Shown here: piece by piece, positions 31,491 through 42,565 of the stretch | Position numbering within the stretch: position 1 is the stretch's first letter | How the letters are laid out: each line of letters opens with the position of its first letter | From: Bathynomus jamesi | Lineage: Eukaryota; Arthropoda; Malacostraca; Isopoda; Cirolanidae | DNA: 64,000 nucleotides | Reading direction: 5' to 3' | Assembly: GCA_023014485.1 (NCBI GenBank) | Contig: JAJOZX010012048.1 | Span: 17,501-81,500, forward strand | Notes under the pieces: model-generated | Told to the model about the DNA's origin: nothing | The model's database searches: none | What the model saw: the letters and a program-made list of their open reading frames with translations, nothing else | Made by a program: the position numbers and the translations under genes

Positions 31491-32279
31491 CAATGTTCCC
31501 TCTAATTTTTTTTAGTCCGTGTGCGCAAGAAATTTTCGTTGTGCATACATTTAGATTCATGGTGAAAAATTGTGCAAACTTTTCTGAGCGCTATTATCTT
31601 CAAAATTAAATATATATAAATATTAAATACTTAATAAATATTATTTCCATAAGGTGATAGCTTGATCATTACGGTACTATTAAATGGATATTAAAAAACT
31701 GTTTACAATATTATATATTCTTAAAAAAGAAAACATTTTATCCATTCTAAAAAATGAATAAAATAAAAAGTAGTAAAATAAAATTCAACAAAATAAATAA
31801 AATAAAAATAAATAAATGAAAATGACTATTTTAGTTATCATTTCTCAAAACAATTTTTAGCATTTAGCAATTTAAAATAGACTCTCAAGATTAATACATA
31901 ATTTCATCCATTCACAAAATAGGAATTATGAGATAATTACTATTCGTTTTTATGCAAAAATAAGAAAGAGAAGGTTTATATTCAATGCGTTAATGTATAA
32001 AAGAAAAATGCAAATACATAGAGTAAAAAAAATCCGTATTGCTTAATTGCGCGGACGTCAGCGAAGTCGGGCGGAAGGGGTTAATACTTAAAAGAACGAC
32101 TATAAAGTATGTTGTGATGCAAATGGTCAGACCTTGTGTGACGGTATACTTTTTAAATTACTTAATTTACTGTCGGGACTCATGATACGCTTGAGCCTGT
32201 GCGCATTTTATTTTGCTGTGTGCGCGGGTTTCACAACGCGTGTGCGCGCGCACACGCGCACACCTTAGAGGGAACACTG
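31491..32279. mobile_element. 789-bp non-autonomous hAT element
   Basis: The ends are CAATGTTCCCTCTAA and TTAGAGGGAACACTG, flanked by an exact 8-bp duplication CCCCTATC (31483-31490 and 32280-32287). The left IR1 arm has the uninterrupted target near 490-500. The right end carries a GC-rich alternating purine-pyrimidine stretch (GTGTGCGCGCGCACACGC). No transposase. Inserted after IR1 formed. Confidence 0.95.
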
Positions 32280-32302
32280 CCCCTATCCCCCCCTCTCATA
32301 TA

Positions 32303-35300
32303 CAGTAGGGCGGATCGAAAATGAGGTTTTTAAACTTTTTTTCGAAATTCAAATATGGCTAGTGCGGAAAATATGTGGGTGCTATAGATAATGACTGTGC
32401 ATAAATATTAGTCCTGCGAAATTATATCTTCAGGTGCCACAAAGCCGTCGAAAAAAGTGAAATATAATGATTTTCTTATATTCTGCATTAGTACAATAAC
32501 TGAAACTTACTTGTTATTATCATATATTAAGTGTTCCAATTACCAAAATAGTTACTGAATTACGCAGCTCTTAGTTTATTTAGATCAATGTTCTTTTGAT
32601 TAATGATCTAAATAATCCAGAACTCACCACGAGGAGGTGGCTGCGTGTCGAGCTCCACCCATGCCCTCCCAACCACCCATCCTTGCGCATGTTTTTTTCT
32701 ATTAACGTTTTATTTAAACTTTATATTCAGCTTTACTTTCGAATGATGGCATTTTTTTACGTGACTGAAGTGTTGATCTTATGAAGCCATCTCGCGCGTT
32801 CAATCCAAATACTTTTGATGATGCTTCAGTCACTAATTTTACCATTCTTTCTACTACTTGTGTATGACAAGGGAATTTCTCGAATGGAGGGGTACTCTTG
32901 TTTTCTATGAATTCTTCAATCTCATTTTCTGTCAGGTGTCTTGCAGTGACAATGCATTTTTGCCAATTAATTAAATCAGTATAATCAGTAGCTTCAAATT
33001 GAATAACAGGTACTGTGAAACGCCTCACAACTTTTTCCTTGTTTGTTTGCCTTGCTTTCTTTATTCGCCTCCACGCTAATTCTCTTATGGCGCTGCGGTC
33101 ATCATGAATCATTGATGCTAGAATATTTTCTGGATTTGCAAAAAATGCATTTCTTTGTATGACAGGGTTTACAATATCCTTTACTTCGTCATTCAGTGTT
33201 CTTGTTAGTTCAATAGTTTTGAAAACATGTTTTGAGCCATTGACAAAAGACGTACTTTGCTTAATAGAAAACCACATTGGGATGTAGACCTTCATTATAA
33301 AAGAAGCAATGTTCATGAGGTTCTCAGATGGACTTACAGTTGAAACGTATAGACGAAGCAAACGATTTGCTGTAGTCAGCCATCGTGAATGTGCCATTTT
33401 GCCTGGACTACGATGAGCAAGATCTGGAGAGCAATATCCCTTTGTTATGGCCTGATGAATATCAATTAGATATTTTTGGTCGGTGCTAAGATCTTCACAG
33501 TCTACAGTTGGTTCCTCAGCATCAATCCTTTCAAACTCGACAATAGGAAGACTCTCACAGTTCTCTAATTCCCTGCCAATAGGACCGGTGAATCCGCGAG
33601 GGCCAGATGTTTTTCCATCCAGCTTTGCATCTAAATGGCGTAATGGCAATTCATTGGCATGGAGCTGGCACACTAAATGTTGAACTGGCTTCTTCAGCTT
33701 CAATTCTATAAGCCTTATAACGCCTCCCTTTTCTCCAGTGTTGACTGCTGCACCATCGCATCCAATGGCAACAAGGTTTTCCAGGTTCATGTCATTATTT
33801 CCAATATACTCAAACATTCCTTTACATATTTCTTCAGCTGATCCAGAATTCACAGAATAATGGCCCAAATAATCTGAACCAGGTTCTCTCACTAAAGTGA
33901 TATGTTCTTCTGTTACCTTCTTCTGATATACTTTGGACTCTTTTTTTTCTTGGAAGAGTGTAGAATCTTTTCGACCATCAAAATAGATTCCTCTGATTGG
34001 GACCTGAGTTTGATCTTTCATAATTTCTGATCTCTTCTTTTGTCTTTCTCTTCTGATTTTACTCCTATCCACTACTTCAGATGTATTGTCAATAGAAACT
34101 TCTCCAATATCTTGCAATACTGCACTAACAATGAATGCTGCAGCTCGATCTGAAACTGCAGTCCTGTCACAAGCAGTAGCCACTGAAGGTAGATTTGTAG
34201 TTTTCCTTTTCTTGAATAATTGTTCTTCAGGTTGTTCGAGCTTTCTCTTCGAGCTAACTGGCTCTGGAAATGTATCGTCTGATATTTCGCCAGATTCACT
34301 TTCACTATTTGATGTCGATGATGATAATTCAACATTTGTATCCTGCAATTTCTCCTGTGAAGATTCTTTGGTGAGCCTCACAGCTTCTTTTGCTTTCTTA
34401 GCAACGTAGATGCTTTTTTCTTTGAGAGTGTAATATCTACTCTATCAATAAACAGTTTTCTTTCACTCCTTTGATCTAAGAGGAACGTCACTTCTTCCTT
34501 TGGAACCGTTTTTTCTTTGGGACAAGAACATTGTGTTAGTACTTTGCACTTGCACGCTGCAATGTCAAAAAGTTTCGTGTGTGCTTCTTTTTTGAACATA
34601 TCAATCTTTGCTTTGTAAGCTTCAGAATTTTTTCTGCTTTGGTATGGCTTCATAATGACACGATACTTTTCGTGGTAGCTTCTGAACATTGTTTCAATTC
34701 GCCTGTCTGACAGAATTGGGACGGAAGCACTTTCCCAAATTGTTTTCAATTTATCAACAACTTGTTCTAATATTTGAGATATTGAAGGATCTTTATTAGT
34801 ATTCTGTTTCAAATCGTTTCTTACAAACAAGTAATATTTAAAAACTCCTTCGTATGTAGGAAGATTCCTGTGCCACAAATCTTCTCCCATACCAAACATG
34901 GGGCACTCAGTTGAGGCCCTGGTTGATTTTGCACAAACTCGAGACATTTTGAAAGTATACAAATCTGAAAAAGAAAGAGCTAATATCAATTATACGTTAA
35001 TTTCAGTTAATAGTACATGGCAAACTTAGGCAACACAATACAGAAATGCAAAATATATAAGAAATATAGTTTAGACTATCTGAGTAACGCCAACAACAGA
35101 ACACCCACCTGCTACGAGAGCGACAGCTACACTGAACCGAGGTACTCACGTGACAGCTGATGAGCTGACTATAGAAAACTGTTTTTAGAGAATAGAAACT
35201 TTTTTAAAGGTTGACTGAGCTATTTTTATACAAGTGTGAATAAATTCTTGTCTGTTGTGCATCGTGGACTCTTCTGTAATTATTGGTTAAAATCTGCTTT

Positions 35301-35458
35301 TTTTCAATTTTTTTCAATATTGAAGGTCATTGTGGCACCTGAAGATATTAATGTTATGATTTTAAATTTATACCAGCTTATTTCCTCACTACTCCACACA
35401 TTTTCCACACTAGCCAATTTGAAAATTCGAAAAATGAGTTTTTCACTCCGCCCTACTG
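32303..35458 (-). mobile_element. DNA transposon with CAGTAGGGCGG ends
   Basis: The terminal inverted repeats are CAGTAGGGCGG at 32303 and CCGCCCTACTG to 35458. They extend about 90 bp with mismatches: GGCTAGTG and GGAAAATATGTG are shared in order. A TA flanks both ends (32301-32302 and 35459-35460). At 3156 bp with one long transposase gene it is complete. The protein family is common in hydra and arthropods but rarely named. A relative's 5' half is at 63203-64000. TA duplication and TIR are consistent with several superfamilies (IS3EU-like is one possibility); I do not assign one. Confidence 0.82.
32714..34947 (-). pseudogene. Transposase with one frameshift, family unnamed
   Basis: The start MSRVCAKSTRAS is at 34947, just after an acceptor-like CTTTTTCAG. 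The first segment to 34378 has an N-terminal domain (GEDLWHRNLPTYEGVFKYY, RRIETMFRSYHEKYR) and a cysteine cluster CKCKVLTQCSCP. A frameshift near 34380 leads into a 555-codon frame with the catalytic half. Its motifs are NLVAIGCDGAAVNTGEKGG (first Asp, about 33750), HLVCQLHANELPLRHLDAKL, then SPDLAHRSPGKMAHSRWLTT (about 33360-33420) and YIPMWFSIKQSTSFVNGSKH. The SRWLT block recalls RNase-H-fold transposases of the hAT/KDZ style. It ends ESKAEYKV at 32714. Intact apart from the single shift, thus young. Confidence 0.8.
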
Positions 35459-35460
35459 TA

Positions 35461-35714
35461 CACGTTGTTACATGGTGGGATCTCTCACGTCACTGAAGAT
35501 GCTCTTCAGAGGAGAGAAATCGAGGTGTCGTGCCCAGGAGTCCTTATAACGAGGTTGAGATGTGGTTCGCGGTGTGACGTAATCTTGGTCGTGGTCGTGT
35601 CGATGGAGCAGCGGGTCCGGTGTAAAGCGGTAATCGCGAAAGTATTTGAAGTCGTCTCCGTCGCTACATACTTCAGACGTAAATTTGCATTTAAATATTC
35701 TTCATTAAAAAAGT
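35461..35714. other. Non-coding gap
   Basis: GC-richer DNA (CGAGGTGTCGTGCCCAGGAG and onwards) with no convincing frame or element end. Confidence 0.4.
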
Positions 35715-35860
35715 CGGCTAAGGCGTACATTAGTGGACAAATCTTGTTTTATTTTAAAAAAATAAAATGATCAAGAAATTCCAAACAGCCTTTTATGCCA
35801 TGAATAAATGGTTTTCAAGTGGTTTGGGTAAAAAGAAATTGTAAATAAATCTATAAATAA

Positions 35861-38844
35861 CACTGGGCAACACGTATTTTATTGAATGATATCTGACACT
35901 TGATTCTAGGTAATTTGGGTGCGCTGAATACGAATTTCAACTCGGTTTGGCTCTATCAGGTCCTGATTCTTGTCGACAGCCTATGTGCCATTTTCCAGAT
36001 TTTTCAAATTAGGACTAAAAAATTAAGTCGTGTTAAATTTTTTTTTCAAGTTTCATGAATACAAGCAGTTCAAACTACAGTAAAATTACATTATAACGAT
36101 AGAAATGACTTAAAATAAAAAACAAACAGATATGAAGCTTTCACTGTGGCAAAAATTTTCTTTTGTAAGACTTTCTAGCGTATTTGCTTGTTGATGGCAG
36201 GTCTCTTTTCAAGCACCAGCAGTAATCAGCCATCATGTGGGAATCCCAGCGGCCTTGGTACCGTTCCTCCATAATTTTGATATCTTGGTGGAATCTCTCC
36301 CCTTGTTCGTCACTTACATCACCTAAATTACTTGGAAATTGGTCAAGATGGCTATTCAAAAAATGCATTTTTATGCTCATATTGCAACCTAACTCTTTGT
36401 AGCCCCTTAAAAGTTTTTTTACGATTTCTTCTTAGTTATCTGCCCTATAATTGCCTAAAAAGTTTTCTATCAAGTCCACGAATGAGAACCAGCCATTTTT
36501 TTCGCGTTCATTCATGACATTAGGAAAATTGCTATCTTTAATCATTGTTCTTATTTGTGGACCGTCGAAAATTCCCGCCTTGATTTTTTCATAATTTAAA
36601 CTTGGAAATTTTGAAGTTATGTATTTGAAACACTCGCCGTTCGTATCTAAAGCTTTTACATATTGTTTAATGAGGCCTAGTTTTATATGCAGAGGAGGAA
36701 ATATGATTTATCTCTGCTCACTAAAGGTGGATTAATTACGTTTTTTTCTCCGACAGTAAGTGATGTTCGTGCTGGCCAGATTTGTTTGAAATAATGTTCT
36801 TCCTTGGCTCTGCTGTCCCATAAGCAAAGGAAGCAGGGATATTTAGTATACCCTCCTTGTTGTCCTAGCAGAAAATTAACCATTTTTAAGTCAACACATA
36901 TGATCCACTCGTGCTCCCTATATTTGATAAGATTTAAAACCTTTTCTATATGTTCATACTTTTCTTTTAATTTTGTTGAGTGCCCAATCGGTATCGAGCC
37001 GTATAGATTGCCATTATGCAACAACACACACTTAAGACTTCTTTTCGAACTGTCTAAAAACAAGCGCCAATCATTTGCATCGTAAGACTCAACCCCCCAT
37101 CTTCTTTAACAAACCAACAATGTCGCAGCAATATACTAAACTATCCTCTGTTCTAAAATATTTAACAAGTTCTCCTTCTCTTTTTCTGTAAAATGAAATG
37201 TATGTGTTTGAAGTAAGCAAGTTTTTCTCTTTAAGTCTTGAAGCTAAAATTTCCGCAGCCTTTTTTGGCAAATTTAGATCCCTTACAAGATCATTCAACT
37301 CGGCCTGGTTAAACTTTTGCGGATCGTTTGACTTTCAAATACGCTGGGGTCAAAATCGGTGTCTGACTCCTCAAAGTGCATAACAATATTTTCAGGAACA
37401 TCTTCAACTAATTCTTGAGTTGGCAGACCCTTAAATTTTGGAATGGGGATCTCATTTGAATGTAGCACAGGTCGTATCGCGGTGTCGAAATTTGGGTACT
37501 CGATACAATGTTTATTTTTCTTAGTGAAGCCCGAAGTCTTGACAAAGCAAAGGTAGCAATCGGTCTCGTGGTTAGTAGGCTCTCGCCACACCTGATATGG
37601 AAAAAAAATTGTAAAGCGTTAACAAAAGCGACGAGAGACTTGTTTTTATGAATTTTATCAAAAGTTATCACCCAAACATTTAACATTTCTATGTGTTTCA
37701 ACCTTATGCAATATTTGAGATTCTTATAAACATTTTCTGTAAATTTTTGTTTATGTACCTAAGTTACAATTACATTTAGGTAAGTTACAGTATACTAGTG
37801 ATTAAATTACGTAGTTTATGAAATCATAAACTTACCATCGGAACTCCAAAAGGTATTTTTGAATCCGAACCCTTCGTCCAATGTCGCAGTCTTTCAATGC
37901 ATATAGTGCAGGCTTTATGTGGAGCCCACGATTTATCTTGGTCCCCCAGTTTTATGCCAAAATAAGCTAAGCTCTTTTTACGAAGTCAGTTATATTTGCT
38001 CGTTGATGTGGAAGTGTAAAATTTCCACATATATAACAGAAGGAATCAGGGTTGTTTTTGCATTTGAACTTTCTAGTGCTTGATGACATATTGCTTGATT
38101 GTTCTGCCAATTTGTAAAGGTATTTAAAGCCCTTAATTCATATAAATTTAAGAAAATCTGAAATATAACACAAAAATTAGTTTAAATAGGTACTTATTAT
38201 GAAATAGGTACTTACAATCTATGAAATTAAACTAGAAACACGGATGAGTAGGTACAATATAAATTACGTCTAATTAAATCAACTATATTAAATCACGATG
38301 ACAAAATTACTCACTAAATCATATGCCAATTCAAAATTATGTTAATGCCCAAACTTAATTAACTAACACAACTGACTGACTGACTGATTGAATTGACTGA
38401 TTAACTCTGGAAACGAGTCGCTTTTATATATTTTAGTTGTCCCTCTAGAATACTCTACAGAGAACAGGAACGCTCGAGAAAATTTTAGAATTCTATGATA
38501 TTTTTAGCTTAATTTACTAATATTAAAATGGGTTAAAAATGACAAAATTAAAATATTTTTAGGGTGTTACATATAAAAATATACATAATACAACAATACC
38601 ATAACAATAGGTACAAATACCTAGATAAAAACCTAGTTGCATAATGTGTAACTGCAAAAAGACTTAGCGAGTATTGAGAAAAAAACCTTTTTATGAATAT
38701 GACGAAAGAGGAGGGGTGTTGAGCAAAATCAGGACCTGATAGAGCAAAACCGAGTAAAAATTCGTGCTCAGCGCACCCAAATTACCTAGAAGTAACTGTC
38801 AAATCTAATTCAATAGACAAAAATTTGAAATTTGTTCCCCAGTG
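35861..38844 (-). mobile_element. DNA transposon with CACTGGG ends and a TAA target duplication
   Basis: The ends are CACTGGGCAAC (35861) and GTTCCCCAGTG (to 38844). The inverted repeats share GGTAATTTGGGTGCGCTGA about 50-70 bp inside both ends. TAA lies on each side (35858-35860 and 38845-38847), and the empty site in IR3 (ATAAATAATAG) proves a 3-bp duplication. Size is 2984 bp. It encodes the same transposase family as 59614-61961 and 16522-17274. A 3-bp duplication is known for PIF/Harbinger and Academ; the protein looks like neither to me. Confidence 0.88.
36141..38090 (-). pseudogene. ERFHQD-family transposase, broken, with one intron
   Basis: From MSSSTRKFKCKN at about 38090 the pieces run N- to C-terminal. 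SFCYICGNFTLPHQ is a C-x2-C finger. FGVPM then a GT-AG intron (about 37592-37836, GTAAGT...CATATCAG) precede VWREPTNHETDCYLCF, and LNDLVRDLNLPKKAAEIL lies near 37235-37298. The catalytic half has FLDSSKRSLKCVLLHNGN, CVDLKMVNFLLGQQGGYTK and YPCFLCLWDSRAKEE (36800-37060). The C-terminus has LGDVSDEQGERFHQDIKIME, RYQGRWDSHMMADYCWCLKR and a stop at 36141. Candidate catalytic acids are D in FLDSS, D in VDLK and E in GERFHQD. Several frameshifts (near 37090, 36690 and 36390-36620). The intron splits a codon pair that is contiguous in the other two copies. Confidence 0.8.
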
Positions 38845-39329
38845 TAATAGTTAAACATGGGACTAGTTCGTGTAGTGTATACTGTATAGCCATTAGATAT
38901 TTAGACATTTGGGCGATTAATTTAGCAGCTGAAATCTATATTGGGCTCCAAATAAATCGCCCAACAGAGCAAACAACCACATGCAAATGTTTTTTGTAAC
39001 TTAGGTATGTTATGTTAGGTTAGATTTATTTGGAGCCCAATATGAATTTCTATATAAATATCTAACGACTCTATAAACTGTACGAACTAGTCTCAGATTT
39101 AACTATTATTTATAGATTTATTTACAATTTTTATTCACCAAAACTACTTACTCATGGCATAAAAAGCTATTTGGAATTTATTGATAATTTTTTATTTTTT
39201 TAAATAAAACAAAAGAATTGTCTACTGATGTAAATCTTTACCAAAATGGCTACTTAAACAACTTTCTCAAAAGCCTAGACGTAAAGAAAAAGCCATTTGT
39301 ATAAAGCCTCGGTTCAAGGAATAATACAG

Positions 39330-39752
39330 ATTGGCTAACTTTTAACGTACTCTGTAATTAATTAGCTGTTGTTACCAAATCCAGAAAAGTTTTCGTTTTA
39401 TTCGGTAAAATGAATTCCTTAGCAAATATTACGTACAACGTCTCTCACGTTGCTGTTTTTTGACGGACAGTGGCATCAATTTATCTCAAATTTTGGCTGA
39501 CAATTATGCTTTCTGAGAACAGAAATTCATAAGGCATGTTCAGTGACAGATTTTAATATAATTTTAGATACCTGAAATTGTTGTTTACTGCGCGAAATAT
39601 TCTTCTCGTATTTAGTTGGTCATTGTTAAGAATGATAATGGTGTCAGTAGCGTAACTAGGTATACGCATTATACGCACGTGCGTATACTGTACTTTAAAA
39701 GAAAATCGCCACCGATTTCCGGATAACGCCTTTTCATATACAATATATTGTA
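39330..39752 (+). repeat. Repeat X, third copy, left part
   Basis: Matches 23910-24220 in the same orientation (GCTGTTTTTTGACGGAC, GGCATCAATTTAT, TACGCATTATACGCA). It holds the empty mariner B site at 39421-39438. It is cut at 39752 by the pogo-like element and resumes at 59354. Confidence 0.8.
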
Positions 39753-40475
39753 CAGTAAACTGTAGAATCCGGCACCCTTTGGGATTTGCATGTGCCGGAT
39801 TTTAAAATATGCCGTGTTTTCGAGAGGTCATTTTATAATAATAATAAAGTACAGGGTGAACAAAAATATGAACATGAACTTACTGTTTTATTAATCCAAA
39901 GATCGTAGTTATAAGAACCAATGGGCCAGTAATGTGTTATAGAACATCATTGTCAATTAAACGTAATTAAGGAACTTTATTTGAAAATTTATTCTAAACT
40001 TAGTTTAAAAACATTGTTGTTGCTACATCAACAGAATGGGCCCAGAAATAGCAACACTTTCCGACCTTTTTAAAGCAAACCACTCGTATAAAACTTTATC
40101 AAGTTGATCTAATTTAGGTTTATGCAATGGTTTCCGCTCACAAATGGATTTATTAGTCTCTAAAGCAGCGTGATTTATTATTATTTTCATTTATGGTTTT
40201 AAATTAGTGATTTCAAAATATGGCGGATTTGGAGTATGCCGGATTTTGAAGTGCCGAATTTTCAAGTCTACTGCAGTGGTTCTTAAACTCTTTTACTTCA
40301 TTCTCCCTTGAGGAACTCTTAAAATCACCGTGGACCCTCTTATTTTTTTTACAGAAACCATAAAAATGATACAAAATAAAGTAGTCATATCTGGACATGC
40401 AAGAAACATCATTCATTGATGTTTTATTAATTACAAATATTTATTATATTAGAATAAAAAGAATACAAGTGCAAA

Positions 40476-41253
40476 TTATTTTGAATTGGAAGGATGACAC
40501 TGTTTCCTTTCAACCAATTGCTTAATGCGAGGTTGTGTTATGGACAAAGCGCATCTGAAATCCGGGCCCACAGCTAATCGGTTCCGACTTTTATTTTTTA
40601 TCTGGAGAAGGGTGGAAAAACCTGACTTGCCTAAGTATGTTGTAAAACATGGCAAAATGACTCGTAGTGCAATCTCGCTGACTTTCGGATAAGACTGATA
40701 CATTGAAGACCAAAATGTAGTCAACGACTTTTCTTGATAGATATCTTTAGCGGTAGACTCGTTTTTGAGATCAAGGAATTCGTCTTGAACATCTTCGGGA
40801 ATGGTAGCAACATTAAGAGTACCAGAGAAAGGATTCCTCGCTAATTGCATTTCTTTCTCCTTAAATTCTGGAAAGTATAATTTGAGCTCATTTGTTATGG
40901 ATATTAAATGTTGATTGATGTCAATTTTGAGAACTGGATCAATAGGATGATCTTCCTTAACTTCATCGAGTACAGTTGAAAGATTCTTAAACATAGCAAC
41001 ATTTTCTTCATTGACTTTCCTTTGCCAATTTTCTAGTTTGTCAAGAAATGCACTGTTCTATCTTTGCCTTGTAGCTTAAGATTTAGCTTATTCAGTTGTT
41101 CATATATATCTGTTAAGTATGCAAGACGTGGGTCCCACAATACATCATTGAAATAATTACGAGATCATCTTTACCTTGCATTTCCAGAAACAACTTAAGC
41201 TGTGATCGAAGTTCAAATACTCAATTAACAACATTACATCTGGAAAGCCAGCG
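40476..41253 (-). pseudogene. ZBED5-like hAT transposase, C-terminal half
   Basis: It begins RWLSRCNVVN next to the insertion site and continues VFELRSQLKLFLEMQGKDD (about 41180-41215) and DPRLAYLTDIYEQLNKLNL (about 41090-41150), with stops and a frameshift. A 172-codon frame from 40994 follows: FKNLSTVLDEVKEDHPIDPV, EFLDLKNESTAKDIYQEKSL, then KVSEIALRVILPCFTTYLGK (the hAT dimerisation region, with FSTLLQIKNKSRNRL) and the end at 40476. It is the direct continuation of the half at 57940-58730. Confidence 0.9.
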
Positions 41254-41660
41254 AGTAGTATGACCGCAAAATGGGAGATTGCAATTGCATAATGTTACGT
41301 GATGTTGCAAGAGTGCTAATCCCCACCCTTTTTGTTGCCAACCCCAAAATGAGGTTGCAAGGGGTATGCAACTTGGAGTTATCCCCCAAGCTGATCCCCC
41401 AAAGGGGAGTGCCAACCTTTGTTGCCAACCCCAAAATGGGATTGTAAGGGGTATGCAACTTGGAGGCGGAGTTATCCCCCAAGCTGAACCCCCGAAAGGG
41501 ACAGAAGAGGGGAGCCTCTTTGGGGGAGAAGGTGGGACGGCCTCACCCACCAAAGGGGCAGAAGAGAGAGAGGAAGGTGGAAGGGTGTTCAATTGGCTGC
41601 CTGCCAAGCTCATATGGCTCCTTCACCCGCCCGCCGCTCTCTTATAGGACCCTAATCAGC
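41254..41660. repeat. Left terminal inverted repeat and minisatellite-like subterminal region
   Basis: The first ~80 bases match the inverse of 57850-57934. Then a degenerate repeat follows, with units like GTTGCCAACCCCAAAATG (41335, 41423) and GGGGTATGCAACTTGGAG (41363, 41449), CCCCCAAGCTGA and CAAAGGGG. GC-rich compared with the rest of the arm. The proline/glycine-rich frames across it are repeat artefacts. Confidence 0.8.
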
Positions 41661-42560
41661 CAGTGGGGTGAGTTGCCAGATAGCGCCATGTATTTAATTA
41701 TTCCTTATATTCAGGCATTTGGCTGCTGAGTTGCCAGATAGCAATAATCATTTAATTAAAGCATATATTAATGTTGGCTTAGAAGGTGGAGTTGCCAGAT
41801 TCTTTATTTTTTAATTTTTCCTTATATTATTCAGCCATTTGGCTGCTGAGTTGCCAGACAGCATTTTAATTGTTCAGGTATACCTTATTAGGGAGAGTTG
41901 CTAAATACCACCATATATTTTTATTTATATGAGGATTGTTGTCAGGTACCACCATTTATTTTAATTCACACGATTTACCAAAGCAGGTGAATTTTCTCCT
42001 TAAAGTTATTGAGAACTAATTATTTTAACATTAAAAGAAATTCTGTTTATTAAATAAATAATTAGAATTTAAACACACTCCTATACATACGACGGAATGA
42101 CTAAATTAGTCCATATATTCATCCATTAGCTAGCTTAGAAGACCGATTTGAGAAATAACAATTAATTAATTATTCAGAAATCCGAAACGATATAATTGTG
42201 TACAAGGAATAAATAAAACACCAATACAACGTTCTGATTATGAATTAGTGGATATGCAATGGGACATATATATATATGATCAAATAATAGAACGGAAAAT
42301 ATATAATCAAACAAAGCATAGTATTAACAAAATATTAGTACAGGAAAATATAGTTTTATTAATTATATATAATCATACAAAACATAGTATTATCAAAATA
42401 TTAGTACAGGAAAAATAGTTATATTAAATATGTTGAAAATATACAAAACATAGTATGATCAATATATTAGTACAGGAAAAATATACATATATATTAAATT
42501 ATATTCGAAATATACAAAACGTATAATCATATTATTACAGGAAAAATATATATTGTATTT
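41661..42560. other. Left-arm non-coding DNA with GTTGCCAGATAGC and ACAAAACATAGTAT repeats
   Basis: GAGTTGCCAGA(T/C)AGC recurs at about 41670, 41729, 41792 and 41849, and GGAAAATATA/ACAAA(A)CATAGTAT blocks recur at about 42310-42520. No gene. This whole stretch is missing from the right arm, where a deletion joins 57775 to the terminal repeat. Confidence 0.65.
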
Positions 42561-42565
42561 ACGTT

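Larger units (their letters stand above)
23262..32307 (-). repeat. IR1 right arm
   Basis: Inverted copy of 472-7332, lengthened by insertions the left arm lacks. These are two Penelope-like elements in the (TA)n run (27084-27557, 27572-29170), about 850 bp between GA runs (30210-31010) and a 789-bp hAT (31491-32279). It lacks the Tc1 and the small hAT of the left arm. A 64-bp deletion joins TTCTCTT to GGGCAGATG at about 23392. The outer limit, TATACAGTA at 32307, touches the end of the next transposon. Confidence 0.9.
35715..39270. repeat. Old inverted repeat IR3 split by a transposon
   Basis: Two diverged inverted arms meet near 38980. The left arm is 35715-35860 continued at 38848-38958; the right arm is about 39000-39270. 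Shared blocks are TTGTAAATAAATCTATAAAT, TTTTATGCCATGA and TTGGGCTCCAAATAAATC. The transposon 35861-38844 sits in the left arm, and the right arm preserves the empty site ATAAATAATAG. Probably an old foldback miniature element; its outer ends are not defined. Confidence 0.7.

Noticed and set aside
472..32307. IR1 as an assembly artefact
   Set aside because: The arms carry different insertions with proper target duplications and different decay, which an artefact would not produce; raw reads would still be needed for proof.
472..32307. IR1 as one giant transposon with long terminal inverted repeats
   Set aside because: No flanking duplication is visible at 472 and 32307, the inner limits fall inside a mariner, and the arm contents are ordinary decayed repeats.
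35465..35770. A 101-codon frame near 35465
   Set aside because: It overlaps an open frame on the other strand, has no recognisable motif and starts next to a transposon end.
41366..41729. Gly/Pro-rich frames on both strands at the left tip of the large element
   Set aside because: They follow the degenerate GTTGCCAACCCC-type minisatellite and all phases are open.
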